Positions 18,143 to 26,002 of a DNA stretch of 64,000 bases are shown piece by piece. How positions within the stretch are numbered: the stretch's first letter is position 1; every line of letters begins with the position of its first letter. The stretch spans positions 1 to 64,000 of the forward strand of contig NZ_CANMRQ010000011.1 of the NCBI RefSeq assembly GCF_947500325.1, given 5' to 3'. The stretch comes from an uncultured Lacinutrix sp. Its GTDB lineage: Bacteria > Bacteroidota > Bacteroidia > Flavobacteriales > Flavobacteriaceae. Under the pieces are notes generated by a model. The model was not told the DNA's origin, made no database searches, and saw only the letters and a program-made list of their open reading frames with translations. A program made the position numbers and the translations under genes.

Positions 18143-18161
18143 CCAATTAGCGTGCCAAAAC
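18143..18161 (-). promoter_or_regulatory. Sigma-54-like promoter (TTGGCACG-N4-TTG)
   Basis: On the minus strand the sequence reads AGTTTTGGCACGCTAATTGG. TGGCAC and TTGG are separated by 5 nt, as in the -24/-12 arrangement, though the -12 GC doublet is GG here. It shares 12 identical bases with the site upstream of the paralog at 10080-11204. The -12 element lies about 70 nt before the start codon. Confidence 0.55.
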
Positions 18162-18246
18162 TCTTAAGTGCTGTTTTTACTAGGGTTTATTGATGTTTAT
18201 TATGTGGATTCTTTTTTATATTTTTATACCAACTAACCGCTATTTC

Positions 18247-19326
18247 ATGTCTAAGCAAATAAAAGATTGTAAAAATTGTGAACAACCATTTGATGAGGCT
18301 TACGAATATTGCCCATATTGTGGACAAAAAGATAAAGATGAACTAACTATAGGTGTTCTTTTCTATAACACTATAAGTAATTACTTTTCTTTTGATGCTC
18401 GTTTTTTTAAAAGTTTTTTGCCTTTATTATTTAGACCAGGTTATTTAGCAAAAAAATTTATTAGTGGAAAGCGCTTATTATACCTCCATCCAGCGCAATT
18501 ATATCTATTCGTATCTGTTGTATTTTTCTTTTTATTTTCTTTTAGTACAAGAAAACAAGTTAGTGACATAGACAATAACATAGCAGATGCTTTTAGTAAT
18601 AGAACATCAGTTAAAAAGGATTCATTAGATGCAGAAGCTTTGAAGGCTATAAAAGTTAAAGATTCTATTAAAAGAGAAGAAGTAAGGGAAGCTCTTAAAA
18701 AGAATGCTTTTTTAACAGGAATGACAGAAAAGCAAATAGATTCTTTGGTTGAAACAGATAACTTCAAGAAAAATGGAGCTATGAGCTTTGATTTTAATGA
18801 GTTTAAAGTAGATTCATTAATTGCAGCTAAGGCTACCGATGCAGAGATATATAAAGAAATGGGGCTTAAAGAAGATGATGGCGCTTTTAAAAGACGTTTA
18901 TATGCTCAAGTGCTCAAGTTTTATAAGTCTAAAAAAGGAGGTAGTATTTTAGAAGCATTTTATGACACTATACCTATAGCAATGTTCTTTTTGTTACCAA
19001 TTTTTGCATTAATTTTAAAACTTCTATACTTCAAAAAGGGGCGTTATGCGCATCACTTAGTGTTTAGTTTCTATTATTTCGCATTTTTATTTACTGTTTT
19101 TAGTATTATTCTAGGTGTAAACTTTATTGTAGATATACCTAATTGGGTAGATTTTTTAATAATGCTCTCGACATTTATTTATTTGTTAATAGCATTAAAA
19201 CAATTTTATCAACAAGGTTGGTTTATGAGTTTCTTAAAAAGTGGAATAACGACATTTTTATTTCTAGTTGTAGTCACACCTTTAGCTGCAGTAATAATTG
19301 GCCTATTCGCATTTATGTTTTATTAG
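18247..19326 (+). CDS. DUF3667 family membrane protein with zinc ribbon
   Basis: The ATG at 18247 gives MSKQIKDCKNC at the start. The longer frame adds 19 hydrophobic residues before a zinc ribbon, which is not the family plan. The 359-residue protein has a CxxC-x10-CxxC ribbon (Cys8, 11, 22, 25). A DUF3667 core follows (FFKSFLPLLFRPGYLAKKF, GKRLLYLHPAQLYLFVS), then a charged coiled region (about 110-235) and four hydrophobic segments to the C-terminus. It sits in the inner membrane. Function unknown. It is convergent with uvrA. Confidence 0.8.
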   Translation: MSKQIKDCKNCEQPFDEAYEYCPYCGQKDKDELTIGVLFYNTISNYFSFDARFFKSFLPLLFRPGYLAKKFISGKRLLYLHPAQLYLFVSVVFFFLFSFSTRKQVSDIDNNIADAFSNRTSVKKDSLDAEALKAIKVKDSIKREEVREALKKNAFLTGMTEKQIDSLVETDNFKKNGAMSFDFNEFKVDSLIAAKATDAEIYKEMGLKEDDGAFKRRLYAQVLKFYKSKKGGSILEAFYDTIPIAMFFLLPIFALILKLLYFKKGRYAHHLVFSFYYFAFLFTVFSIILGVNFIVDIPNWVDFLIMLSTFIYLLIALKQFYQQGWFMSFLKSGITTFLFLVVVTPLAAVIIGLFAFMFY

Positions 19327-19381
19327 ACTCGGTGTGCTAAATTGGAACGTTTATACCCTCAATGTTTTTTAATCCAATTGG

Positions 19382-22168
19382 TTAGAGTTTCTCTTTTAAA
19401 TATTGACCAGTAACAGAAGCCTTGTTCTTTACAATCTCTTCAGGTGTTCCAGAAGCAACTAAATGACCACCATTTTCACCTCCTGTTGGACCTAAATCTA
19501 TAATATGATCTGCACATTTAATGAGTTCTAGATTATGCTCAACAACAATAATAGAATGTCCTTTATCTATAAGCGCGTTAAATGATTTTAATAATTTTTG
19601 TATATCATGAAAATGTAGGCCAGTAGTTGGTTCATCAAAAATAAATAAAGCAGTTTCTTTAGTGTTTCCTTTACCTAAAAACGAAGCCAATTTAATACGT
19701 TGTGCTTCACCACCAGAAAGGGTAGAAGAACTTTGGCCAAGTGTTACATATCCCAAACCTACATCTTGTAAAGGCTGCAATTTTGTTTTAATTTTTGTAA
19801 CATGATTCTCATCGAAAAACGTTATGGCATCATCTATGGTCATGTTTAAAATATCATCAATATTTTTATCTGCGAAAGTAACCTCTAAAACTTCTTTTTT
19901 AAAGCGTTTCCCTTTGCAGGTTTCACATTCTAAATGCACATCTGCCATAAATTGCATTTCTATAGTTACTTGGCCTTCTCCTTTACAGGTTTCACAACGC
20001 CCGCCATCTACATTAAAACTAAAATGTTTGGCAGCGTAGTTTCTAATAGTACTTAATTTTTGTTTGCTATATAAAGCTCTAATATCATCGTAAGCTTTTA
20101 TATAAGTAACTGGATTAGATCTTGAAGATCGCCCAATAGGGTTTTGATCTACAAATTCTATATGTTTTACATTGCTGTAGTTGCCTTTTATTTCTGAAAA
20201 CTGTCCAGGTTTATCTCCAAAACCAGTTAGTTTTTTTTGAATGGCAGGAAATAATATTTTTTTAACTAATGTACTTTTTCCACTTCCAGAAACACCAGTA
20301 ACTACTGTAAGCATACCTAAAGGAAAAGTTACATCTATATTTTTTAAATTATTTTCTCTAGCACCTATAACATCTATACTATATTTAGAAACTCGTCGTT
20401 TTTTAGGAATTTCAATTTTTAAAGTTTGATTTAAATATTTAGCTGTTAAAGAGTTAGATGCTAAAATGTCATTGTAAGTTCCTGTAGCCACTACATGTCC
20501 ACCAAAAGTACCGGCTTCTGGTCCAATATCAATAATTTCATCGGCTTCTATCATGATATCTTCATCATGTTCTACAACAATGACTGTATTTCCTAAATCA
20601 CGAAGTGCTTTTAAAACTAATATTAGTCGTTCTGTATCTTTAGGATGTAAACCAATACTTGGCTCATCTAAGATATACATAGAACCAACTAAACTACTAC
20701 CTAATGATGTGGCTAGATTTATACGTTGACTCTCACCACCAGAAAGGGTATTAGATTTTCTATTTAACGTTAAATAGTTTAAGCCTACGTTAGATAAAAA
20801 AGATAAACGATTAGAAATTTCCTTTAATAATCTTTTAGCAATAGTTGTGTCGTGGTCATTAAGTTCTAATTGCTTGAAAAAATTAGAGAGTTTATCTAAA
20901 GGCATCTCTACCAAATCGGTTAAAGTAGCACCTGCTATTTTTACATAATTTGCTTCCGGTCTAAGGCGTTTACCATTACAAATTTTACATTTCGTTTTCC
21001 CACGATAGCGAGAAAGCATCACACGATTTTGAATTTTATAGGCTTTACTCTCTAGTTCTGCAAAAAAAGCGCTTAAGCCTTCAAAATGTTTATTACCAGT
21101 CCAAATTAAATTTTTATGTTTTTGACTTAATTCGAAATATGGTTTATGAATAGGAAAATCAAAATGATGCGAATTGTTTACTAATTGATCTCTGTACCAA
21201 CTCATACTTTCTCCACGCCAAGGAAAAATAGCATTCTCATAGATAGATAATGCTGTATTTGGAATAACTAAATCGTCATCAATACCAATAACATCTCCAT
21301 AGCCTTCACATTTAGGACAAGCACCGTATGGGTTGTTAAAACTAAATAAATGTACGTTAGGTTCTAAAAAAGAGAGACCATCTAATTCAAATTTATTAGA
21401 AAATTGCCTAGTTGTTTTATCATTTAATGATTCTATAAAGCATTCGCCTTTACCTTCAAAAAAAGCTGTTTGAATAGCATCAGCTAAACGATTAAAAAAA
21501 TCTTCATCGTTTTTTGTTACAATTCTATCTACAACTAAAAAGAGGTCTTTAGTTTTTTCTGTAACGCCTTCTGTAGCATCTATACGTAAAACTTCACCAT
21601 TAGCTTTTATTCTAGCATAACCTTGCGCATTTAAAGCTTTTAGTTTATCACTCATAACTCTTCCTTCTTCTAAGTGAATAGGAGCGAGCAGGAGTAGTTT
21701 TTCTCCTTCAGGAATTGTTTTTATATAATTTAAAACATCGGTTACTGTATCTTTTTTTACTTCCTTTCCAGATTTAGGAGAGTATGTTTTTCCAATTCTA
21801 GCAAATAATAATTTTAAATAGTCGTAAATTTCTGTTGTAGTGCCTACTGTAGAACGCGGATTAGTTGAGTTTACTTTTTGCTCAATTGCAATAGCAGGTG
21901 CAATTCCTTTTATATAATCTACTTTAGGTTTATTTAGCCTTCCTAAAAATTGTCTAGCATAACTAGATAAGCTTTCTACATAGCGTCTTTGACCTTCGGC
22001 ATATAATGTATCGAAAGCTAAACTAGACTTCCCAGAACCCGATAATCCTGTAATAACGACCAATTTATTTCTTGGTATTACAACATCAATATTTTTTAAA
22101 TTATGCAATTTTGCACCTTTAATAATAATATTTTGTTTAGGATTTACTTCGGAAAGCTTAGTGTTCAT
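19382..22168 (-). CDS. uvrA: Excinuclease ABC subunit UvrA
   Basis: The 928-residue damage-recognition ATPase of nucleotide excision repair starts at the ATG at 22166-22168 (MNTKLSEV). A start 36 nt upstream is possible but less usual. There are two ABC modules. The first has Walker A GLSGSGKSS near residue 40, zinc-binding CPKC and CKIC pairs in the insertion region, and signature LSGGESQR. The second has Walker A GVSGSGKST, the zinc hairpin CETC...CETC, and signature LSGGEAQR followed by FIFDEPTTGLH. All key motifs are intact. It forms the UvrA2B2 complex on DNA. UvrB and UvrC are not in the window. Confidence 0.97.
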   Translation of the reverse strand: MNTKLSEVNPKQNIIIKGAKLHNLKNIDVVIPRNKLVVITGLSGSGKSSLAFDTLYAEGQRRYVESLSSYARQFLGRLNKPKVDYIKGIAPAIAIEQKVNSTNPRSTVGTTTEIYDYLKLLFARIGKTYSPKSGKEVKKDTVTDVLNYIKTIPEGEKLLLLAPIHLEEGRVMSDKLKALNAQGYARIKANGEVLRIDATEGVTEKTKDLFLVVDRIVTKNDEDFFNRLADAIQTAFFEGKGECFIESLNDKTTRQFSNKFELDGLSFLEPNVHLFSFNNPYGACPKCEGYGDVIGIDDDLVIPNTALSIYENAIFPWRGESMSWYRDQLVNNSHHFDFPIHKPYFELSQKHKNLIWTGNKHFEGLSAFFAELESKAYKIQNRVMLSRYRGKTKCKICNGKRLRPEANYVKIAGATLTDLVEMPLDKLSNFFKQLELNDHDTTIAKRLLKEISNRLSFLSNVGLNYLTLNRKSNTLSGGESQRINLATSLGSSLVGSMYILDEPSIGLHPKDTERLILVLKALRDLGNTVIVVEHDEDIMIEADEIIDIGPEAGTFGGHVVATGTYNDILASNSLTAKYLNQTLKIEIPKKRRVSKYSIDVIGARENNLKNIDVTFPLGMLTVVTGVSGSGKSTLVKKILFPAIQKKLTGFGDKPGQFSEIKGNYSNVKHIEFVDQNPIGRSSRSNPVTYIKAYDDIRALYSKQKLSTIRNYAAKHFSFNVDGGRCETCKGEGQVTIEMQFMADVHLECETCKGKRFKKEVLEVTFADKNIDDILNMTIDDAITFFDENHVTKIKTKLQPLQDVGLGYVTLGQSSSTLSGGEAQRIKLASFLGKGNTKETALFIFDEPTTGLHFHDIQKLLKSFNALIDKGHSIIVVEHNLELIKCADHIIDLGPTGGENGGHLVASGTPEEIVKNKASVTGQYLKEKL

Positions 22169-22264
22169 AGGTGTTTTGTGTCTTGAGAAAGGCAAAGATA
22201 ACACTTATAATGCATCTTATAAAAAGGATTATTGTGTAATTAAATGTTAAAAAAATCATTTTTT

Positions 22265-22297
22265 TTTGTTTTTTCGGAATGATTCTTGTTATATTTA
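22265..22297 (+). promoter_or_regulatory. Bacteroidota promoter for the ECF sigma gene
   Basis: TTTG at 22265-22268, a 21-nt spacer and TATATTTA at 22290-22297 fit the TTTG-N19-TAnnTTTG consensus with one mismatch. This leaves a 5' leader of roughly 95 nt before the ATG at 22400. Confidence 0.5.
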
Positions 22298-22399
22298 CCT
22301 CAAACAATAACTATTTAATTAGCAAGCCTATAGCATACAATTACTTTTTTAATTTATAAACCTAAAGCTGAAGCCCTATCTTCTGCAGAAAAAAAAGTA

Positions 22400-22990
22400 A
22401 TGACTATGCGACAAGAACTTATCAAAGATGCTACGTTAGTTAGTAGCTACATTAAAGGCGACGAATCTTCACTAGAAATATTAATAAAAAGACACAAGCA
22501 ACGCATTTATAGTTTTATCTATTCTAAAGTTTATGATAGAGATATTGCTGAAGATGTTTTTCAAGATACTTTTATTAAAGTGATAAGAACATTAAAAAAA
22601 GGTAAGTATAACGAAGAAGGTAAATTTTTACCATGGGTAATGCGTATTGCTCATAATTTAGTTATAGATCATTTTAGAAAGAGTAATCGTATGCCAACTT
22701 TTGATAATAGTGGTGAGTTTAGTATTTTTTCTGTACTAAGTGATAGTAGTCTAAATGCTGAAAAAACCATTATAAAAAACCAGGTTGAAAGTGATGTAAG
22801 ACGATTAATTGAAGAATTACCTGAAGATCAAAAAGAAGTGTTAGTAATGCGTATGTATCAAGATATGAGTTTTAAAGAAATATCAGAACGTACAGGCGTT
22901 AGTATTAATACTGCATTAGGGAGAATGCGTTATGCTTTAATTAATATGCGTAAAGTTATTGAAAAGCATAATATTATTTTAACGAATTAA
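22400..22990 (+). CDS. ECF-type sigma-70 family RNA polymerase sigma factor
   Basis: The 196-residue protein has sigma region 2 (about 25-95: LIKRHKQRIYSFIYSKV, AEDVFQDTFIKVIR, FLPWVMRIAHNLVIDHFRK). Sigma region 4 follows (about 135-190: LPEDQKEVLVMRMYQDMSFKEIS, with SINTALGRMRYAL as the recognition helix). It lacks regions 1 and 3, as ECF factors do. No anti-sigma gene follows. Instead a 47-residue protein comes next. In Flavobacteriia this sigma factor is widespread, which points to a housekeeping or general stress role rather than control of one local transport system. Confidence 0.9.
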   Translation: MTMRQELIKDATLVSSYIKGDESSLEILIKRHKQRIYSFIYSKVYDRDIAEDVFQDTFIKVIRTLKKGKYNEEGKFLPWVMRIAHNLVIDHFRKSNRMPTFDNSGEFSIFSVLSDSSLNAEKTIIKNQVESDVRRLIEELPEDQKEVLVMRMYQDMSFKEISERTGVSINTALGRMRYALINMRKVIEKHNIILTN

Positions 22991-23084
22991 TTTGCATTTT
23001 ATCGAATATTAGTAGGGTAAAAAAATAAACTATACAATAACAGGATAAAAGAGCCGTTATCATTTTATAACCAAAAAAATATAG

Positions 23085-23228
23085 ATGGCAAAACTTTACT
23101 CTAAGAATCCCGAAAAAAACAAAAAATTGAACCCAAAAGATGAAACTGTGAGTTTTATTCTTAATTATTCTAAGGCTTTAAGTGTTATAAAAATAAATAA
23201 AATGGAGTTTGAAGCACTCCTGAATTAG
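23085..23228 (+). CDS. 47-residue basic small protein after the ECF sigma factor
   Basis: A short frame starts at the ATG at 23085 and ends TAG at 23226-23228, just before a strong terminator. The product begins MAKLYSKNPEKNKKLNPKDE and ends KMEFEALLN. It is basic at the N-terminus, with one amphipathic helix (TVSFILNYSKALSVI). There is no other gene in this 270-nt gap, and the terminator 5 nt after the stop shows that a transcript ends here. I believe similar short proteins occur behind this sigma factor in related genomes, but I cannot check that. It may be an adaptor or modulator of the sigma factor. Function unknown. Confidence 0.6.
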   Translation: MAKLYSKNPEKNKKLNPKDETVSFILNYSKALSVIKINKMEFEALLN

Positions 23229-23232
23229 ACTG

Positions 23233-23262
23233 AAAAAGCCCTGATTCAATCAGGGCTTTTTT
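23233..23262. terminator. Bidirectional intrinsic terminator
   Basis: GCCCTGA at 23238-23244 pairs with TCAGGGC at 23250-23256, with A5 before and T6 after. It ends the sigma-factor transcript and the convergent nth gene, whose stop codon begins at 23261. Confidence 0.9.
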
Positions 23263-23917
23263 ATTTCTTATTTTTATTATAATCATTTAAAACAGAGACT
23301 CGTCCTATTGTTTTTGTTATAATGTCCTTGTCTAAATCCCAACCTCTGGCTGGGGAATATTCACGTCCATACCATATAATTTGTAAATGCAAATCGTTCC
23401 AAGTGTCTTTTGGAAATAAACGTTTAGCATCTTTTTCTGTTTGCTGCACATTTTTACCATTAGTTAAATTCCAACGATACATTAATCTATGAATATGTGT
23501 ATCTACAGGGAAAGCAGGAACACCAAAAGCTTGAGACATAACTACACTTGCAGTTTTATGCCCTACTGCGGGTAATGCTTCTAAAGCTTCAAAACTTTGA
23601 GGTACTTCACCATTATGCTCATTTATTAAAATATGGGATAAGCCATGAATACCTTTACTCTTCATTGGAGATAAACCACAAGGTCTTATAATTTCTTTTA
23701 TCTCTTCTACAGACATTTTAATCATATCGTATGGATTATCTGCTTTTGCAAATAACAAAGGCGTAATTTGATTTACACGAACATCTGTACATTGCGCAGA
23801 TAATAAGACGGCTACTAATAATGTATATGGGTCTTTATGGTCTAATGGAATTGGAATTTCGGGATATAATGAATTTAACGTATTTATAACAAAATCTACC
23901 TTTTCTTGCTTAGTCAT
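23261..23917 (-). CDS. nth: Endonuclease III without the iron-sulfur loop
   Basis: The 218-residue base-excision repair glycosylase and AP lyase acts on oxidised pyrimidines. The helix-hairpin-helix LPAVGHKTA contains catalytic Lys121, and FPVDTHIHR contains catalytic Asp139, matching Lys120 and Asp138 of the E. coli enzyme. The C-terminal part that normally holds four cysteines for the [4Fe-4S] cluster reads YGREYSPARGWDLDKDIIT and has none. The only cysteines are Cys43 and Cys80. The active site is intact, so it should work without a cluster. It is divergent from bcp, with only 34 nt between them. Confidence 0.92.
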   Translation of the reverse strand: MTKQEKVDFVINTLNSLYPEIPIPLDHKDPYTLLVAVLLSAQCTDVRVNQITPLLFAKADNPYDMIKMSVEEIKEIIRPCGLSPMKSKGIHGLSHILINEHNGEVPQSFEALEALPAVGHKTASVVMSQAFGVPAFPVDTHIHRLMYRWNLTNGKNVQQTEKDAKRLFPKDTWNDLHLQIIWYGREYSPARGWDLDKDIITKTIGRVSVLNDYNKNKK

Positions 23918-23952
23918 TAGTTGTATTTTTGAATAAAGCCAAAATACAACTA
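23918..23952. promoter_or_regulatory. Divergent dyad promoter between nth and bcp
   Basis: TAGTTGTATTTT (23918-23929) and AAAATACAACTA (23941-23952) form a perfect 12-bp inverted repeat with an 11-nt spacer. It fills the whole gap between the two start codons. On the plus strand it contains TATTTTTG (23924-23931), a perfect TAnnTTTG -7 box for bcp. The minus strand carries the similar but imperfect TATTTTGG for nth. Both genes deal with oxidative damage. Confidence 0.5.
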
Positions 23953-24407
23953 TGAATACATTAAAACAAGGTGATAAAGTTCCAAATTTTACAGTAAACG
24001 ATCAAGATGGTAATGCTATTTCTTTAAGTGATTATAAAGGGAAAAAATTAGTGGTTTTCTTTTATCCCAGAGCTAATACGCCTGGTTGTACAGCAGAAGC
24101 GTGCAATTTAAGTGATAATTATAAATTGTTACAGGATAAAGGGTATTTTATATTAGGAGTGAGTGCAGACACAGAAAAGAAACAATCTAATTTTAAAAAT
24201 AAATTTAATTTCCCTTATCCTTTATTAGCAGATACAGAAAAAGAAGTTATTAATGCTTTTGGAGTTTGGGGTTTAAAGAAATTTATGGGGAGAGAATTTG
24301 ATGGTATTCATCGTAAAACGTTTTTAATAGATGAAAATGGAGTAGTGGAGCACGTTATTGATAAAGTGAAAACAAAAGATCACGCTGCGCAAATATTAGA
24401 ATTGTAG
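23952..24407 (+). CDS. bcp: Thioredoxin-dependent thiol peroxidase (Bcp/PrxQ)
   Basis: The 151-residue peroxiredoxin of the BCP/PrxQ class has the active-site motif PxxxTxxC (Pro39, Thr43, Cys46) and a second cysteine at Cys51. This is the usual two-Cys spacing (45 and 50 in E. coli Bcp). It reduces peroxides in the cytoplasm with electrons from thioredoxin. The full domain (about 3-145) is present. It shares a compact divergent promoter with nth and is followed by a strong terminator. Confidence 0.95.
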   Translation: MNTLKQGDKVPNFTVNDQDGNAISLSDYKGKKLVVFFYPRANTPGCTAEACNLSDNYKLLQDKGYFILGVSADTEKKQSNFKNKFNFPYPLLADTEKEVINAFGVWGLKKFMGREFDGIHRKTFLIDENGVVEHVIDKVKTKDHAAQILEL

Positions 24408-24426
24408 TTTATTTATATAACTAACG

Positions 24427-24472
24427 AAAAAGGCACTAAAAACTTGATTTTAAGTAGATAGTGCCTTTTTTA
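24427..24472. terminator. Terminator hairpin, left copy of a duplicated element
   Basis: AAAAAGGCACTA (24427-24438) pairs with TAGTGCCTTTTTT (24459-24471) around an inner part containing AAAACTT and TAAGT. It ends bcp. A copy with about 42 of 46 identical bases, in the same orientation, lies at 28179-28224. Confidence 0.85.
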
Positions 24473-24520
24473 TTGTTTTATAAGAATGCCTTTCTTAGAA
24501 GAAATACAGCCGTAATTATT

Positions 24521-24604
24521 TTATTTGGTTAACTTGTTTTCAATTTCTGGGTTTATATTTGCTAGTTCTTTTGCAAATTTATTTTTGTTCTTTGGAAAAT
24601 TCAC
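24521..24604 (-). CDS. Possible 27-residue micro-ORF or gene remnant
   Basis: A GTG overlaps the stop of the following membrane-protein gene (GTGA) and opens a frame of 27 codons: VNFPKNKNKF, AKELANINPE, IENKLTK. The composition is that of an amphipathic helix. It could be a coupled tiny gene, or the C-terminal remnant of a longer protein that lost its frame. The evidence is composition and overlap only. Confidence 0.3.
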   Translation of the reverse strand: MNFPKNKNKFAKELANINPEIENKLTK

Positions 24605-25101
24605 TTATGTTTCTTTTTTATTAGGTGTTTTAATTCGCTTTTTAAATCTTCGTATAAAATTCCATTTTTTGGGTTATTTGATTCATAAATTATATAATTT
24701 GATTTTATACTATTTGTTTTGTTTTTTATCGTTATCTCGTATTTTTTATCAAATACATAATACTCAAATAAATGGATATAAAATGTGGAAAATTTATTCG
24801 GTTTTATTCTCTCACTCATTTTCAATTTTCCTTCTGTAATTATTCCTTTAGATAAGATGTTAATAATTCTTTTCTTTTTTTTGTCCCATTGTATTAAAAT
24901 AGCAATAAATGTTAGTTGAAACACTATAGCAATTCCCTTCCAAAAATATCCTTCAGTAACCAGAAATTTTGGTTCAGAATGGAATAAGTCATAATCAATA
25001 ATTAAGAAAACTATTCCAATCATAATCAATAAATAATTATTTCTATTTAAAATTTTTGCAATTTTATTTTTGTTGGTTATTTGTAATTTTCCTGTTCTCA
25101 A
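24601..25101 (-). CDS. Two-segment membrane protein of unknown function
   Basis: The 166-residue protein has a short basic N-terminus and two hydrophobic segments (about 23-42 and 53-72). A soluble Lys/Ile/Tyr-rich domain follows (about 75-166) with strands such as IITEGKLKM and IHLFEYYVFDKKYEITIKN. The plan recalls DUF3592-like proteins, but the similarity is weak. It is a minus-strand gene in the accessory block bounded by duplicated terminators. Function unknown. Confidence 0.55.
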   Translation of the reverse strand: MRTGKLQITNKNKIAKILNRNNYLLIMIGIVFLIIDYDLFHSEPKFLVTEGYFWKGIAIVFQLTFIAILIQWDKKKKRIINILSKGIITEGKLKMSERIKPNKFSTFYIHLFEYYVFDKKYEITIKNKTNSIKSNYIIYESNNPKNGILYEDLKSELKHLIKKKHK

Positions 25102-25166
25102 TTATTTGATTTTAGTTGTTAATAAGGGCTAGGTACTTAGTTATTTTATCAAGTAAAATCATAATC

Positions 25167-25772
25167 TTAGTCTTCCAAAATTTCCTTTTGATTCCTTCGC
25201 TTTATCAATAGGTTTAAAGTTTTATTTTCAGTTCCTTTTCTTCTTAAATGACCTGTGTTTTCATCAATTACTCGGTTGATTATCCTGTCACTAATTTTAT
25301 CGATAAAGAGAAAGTTAAATGAATCTTTTAAAACAGTAAATGGCGTTAAAAAAATACCACGTCTTGACCACCAACCAGCAAAAAAAGTAATCAAAATAGC
25401 CTTTAATTTCGCTTTTTTTCCACAATTTAAACACAATATTTTTTCTTTTCGAGTGTCGTTTGCAAAAAGTAAGACCGATACGATTTGGTTAATTTCAAAT
25501 CCGTAAAGTTTATCTTTCTTTATAGAGCATTTAGGGCAATTTAGATTTTGAATTTTAGTTATTAGAGAATCACGTTCAATTCCGTCAAAACTTTTGGTTT
25601 CAGTTTCAACCCAGTTAATCAAGTTTATGTCAAGATTCCGCGTTTCAATTTCGTCTTTTAAAATTCCGAGTACATCTTTCCTTAAACCTTTCGATTCGTT
25701 TTTAGCAATATTCTCGATTTTTGAATTGGAAAATCCTTTATAGTTTTCTCTTATTTCCTCGACACTATACAT
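25167..25772 (-). CDS. Zinc-ribbon protein of unknown function
   Basis: The 201-residue protein has a helical N-terminus (VEEIRENYKGFSNSKIENIAKNESKGLRKDV, split here only for description; about 4-34). It also has two CxxC pairs (CPKC near 79 and CLNC near 114) that can form one zinc ribbon around a short hydrophobic insert, then a hydrophobic stretch (about 122-150) and a basic C-terminus. The family is found scattered in Bacteroidota accessory regions. No catalytic motif is visible. It lies 65 nt before the membrane-protein gene on the same strand. Confidence 0.6.
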   Translation of the reverse strand: MYSVEEIRENYKGFSNSKIENIAKNESKGLRKDVLGILKDEIETRNLDINLINWVETETKSFDGIERDSLITKIQNLNCPKCSIKKDKLYGFEINQIVSVLLFANDTRKEKILCLNCGKKAKLKAILITFFAGWWSRRGIFLTPFTVLKDSFNFLFIDKISDRIINRVIDENTGHLRRKGTENKTLNLLIKRRNQKEILED

Positions 25773-25800
25773 TCAAATTTAAGTTTGGTTTTTATTGGTA

Positions 25801-25812
25801 TAACAGACTTGT
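25801..25812 (-). repeat. Short motif shared upstream of two accessory genes (copy 1)
   Basis: TAACAGACTTGT matches TAACGGTCTTGT at 27043-27054 at 10 of 12 positions. Both lie just upstream of minus-strand genes in the accessory block. The meaning is unknown. Confidence 0.35.
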
Positions 25813-26002
25813 GTACGAAACATAGCGCTGAAAAGCTATTGTTTTTTTGGTGATACATAGGTCGAATTTTCAAATTTTACTATTTATCTTTTTTACTGGA
25901 AATCGTCAAATTTAAAAATTTATAGACTTTGCCAAAAATGCCCAAGCTATTGTGTTAGAAATAACTTGCGCTATTTTTTATATACAATAGTAAGAACGTA
26001 TT

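Noticed and set aside
25773-26002. Integron attC-like site near TAGCGCTGAAAAGCTA
   Set aside because: The inverted repeat is only about 5 bp, and no integrase or array of such sites is seen.
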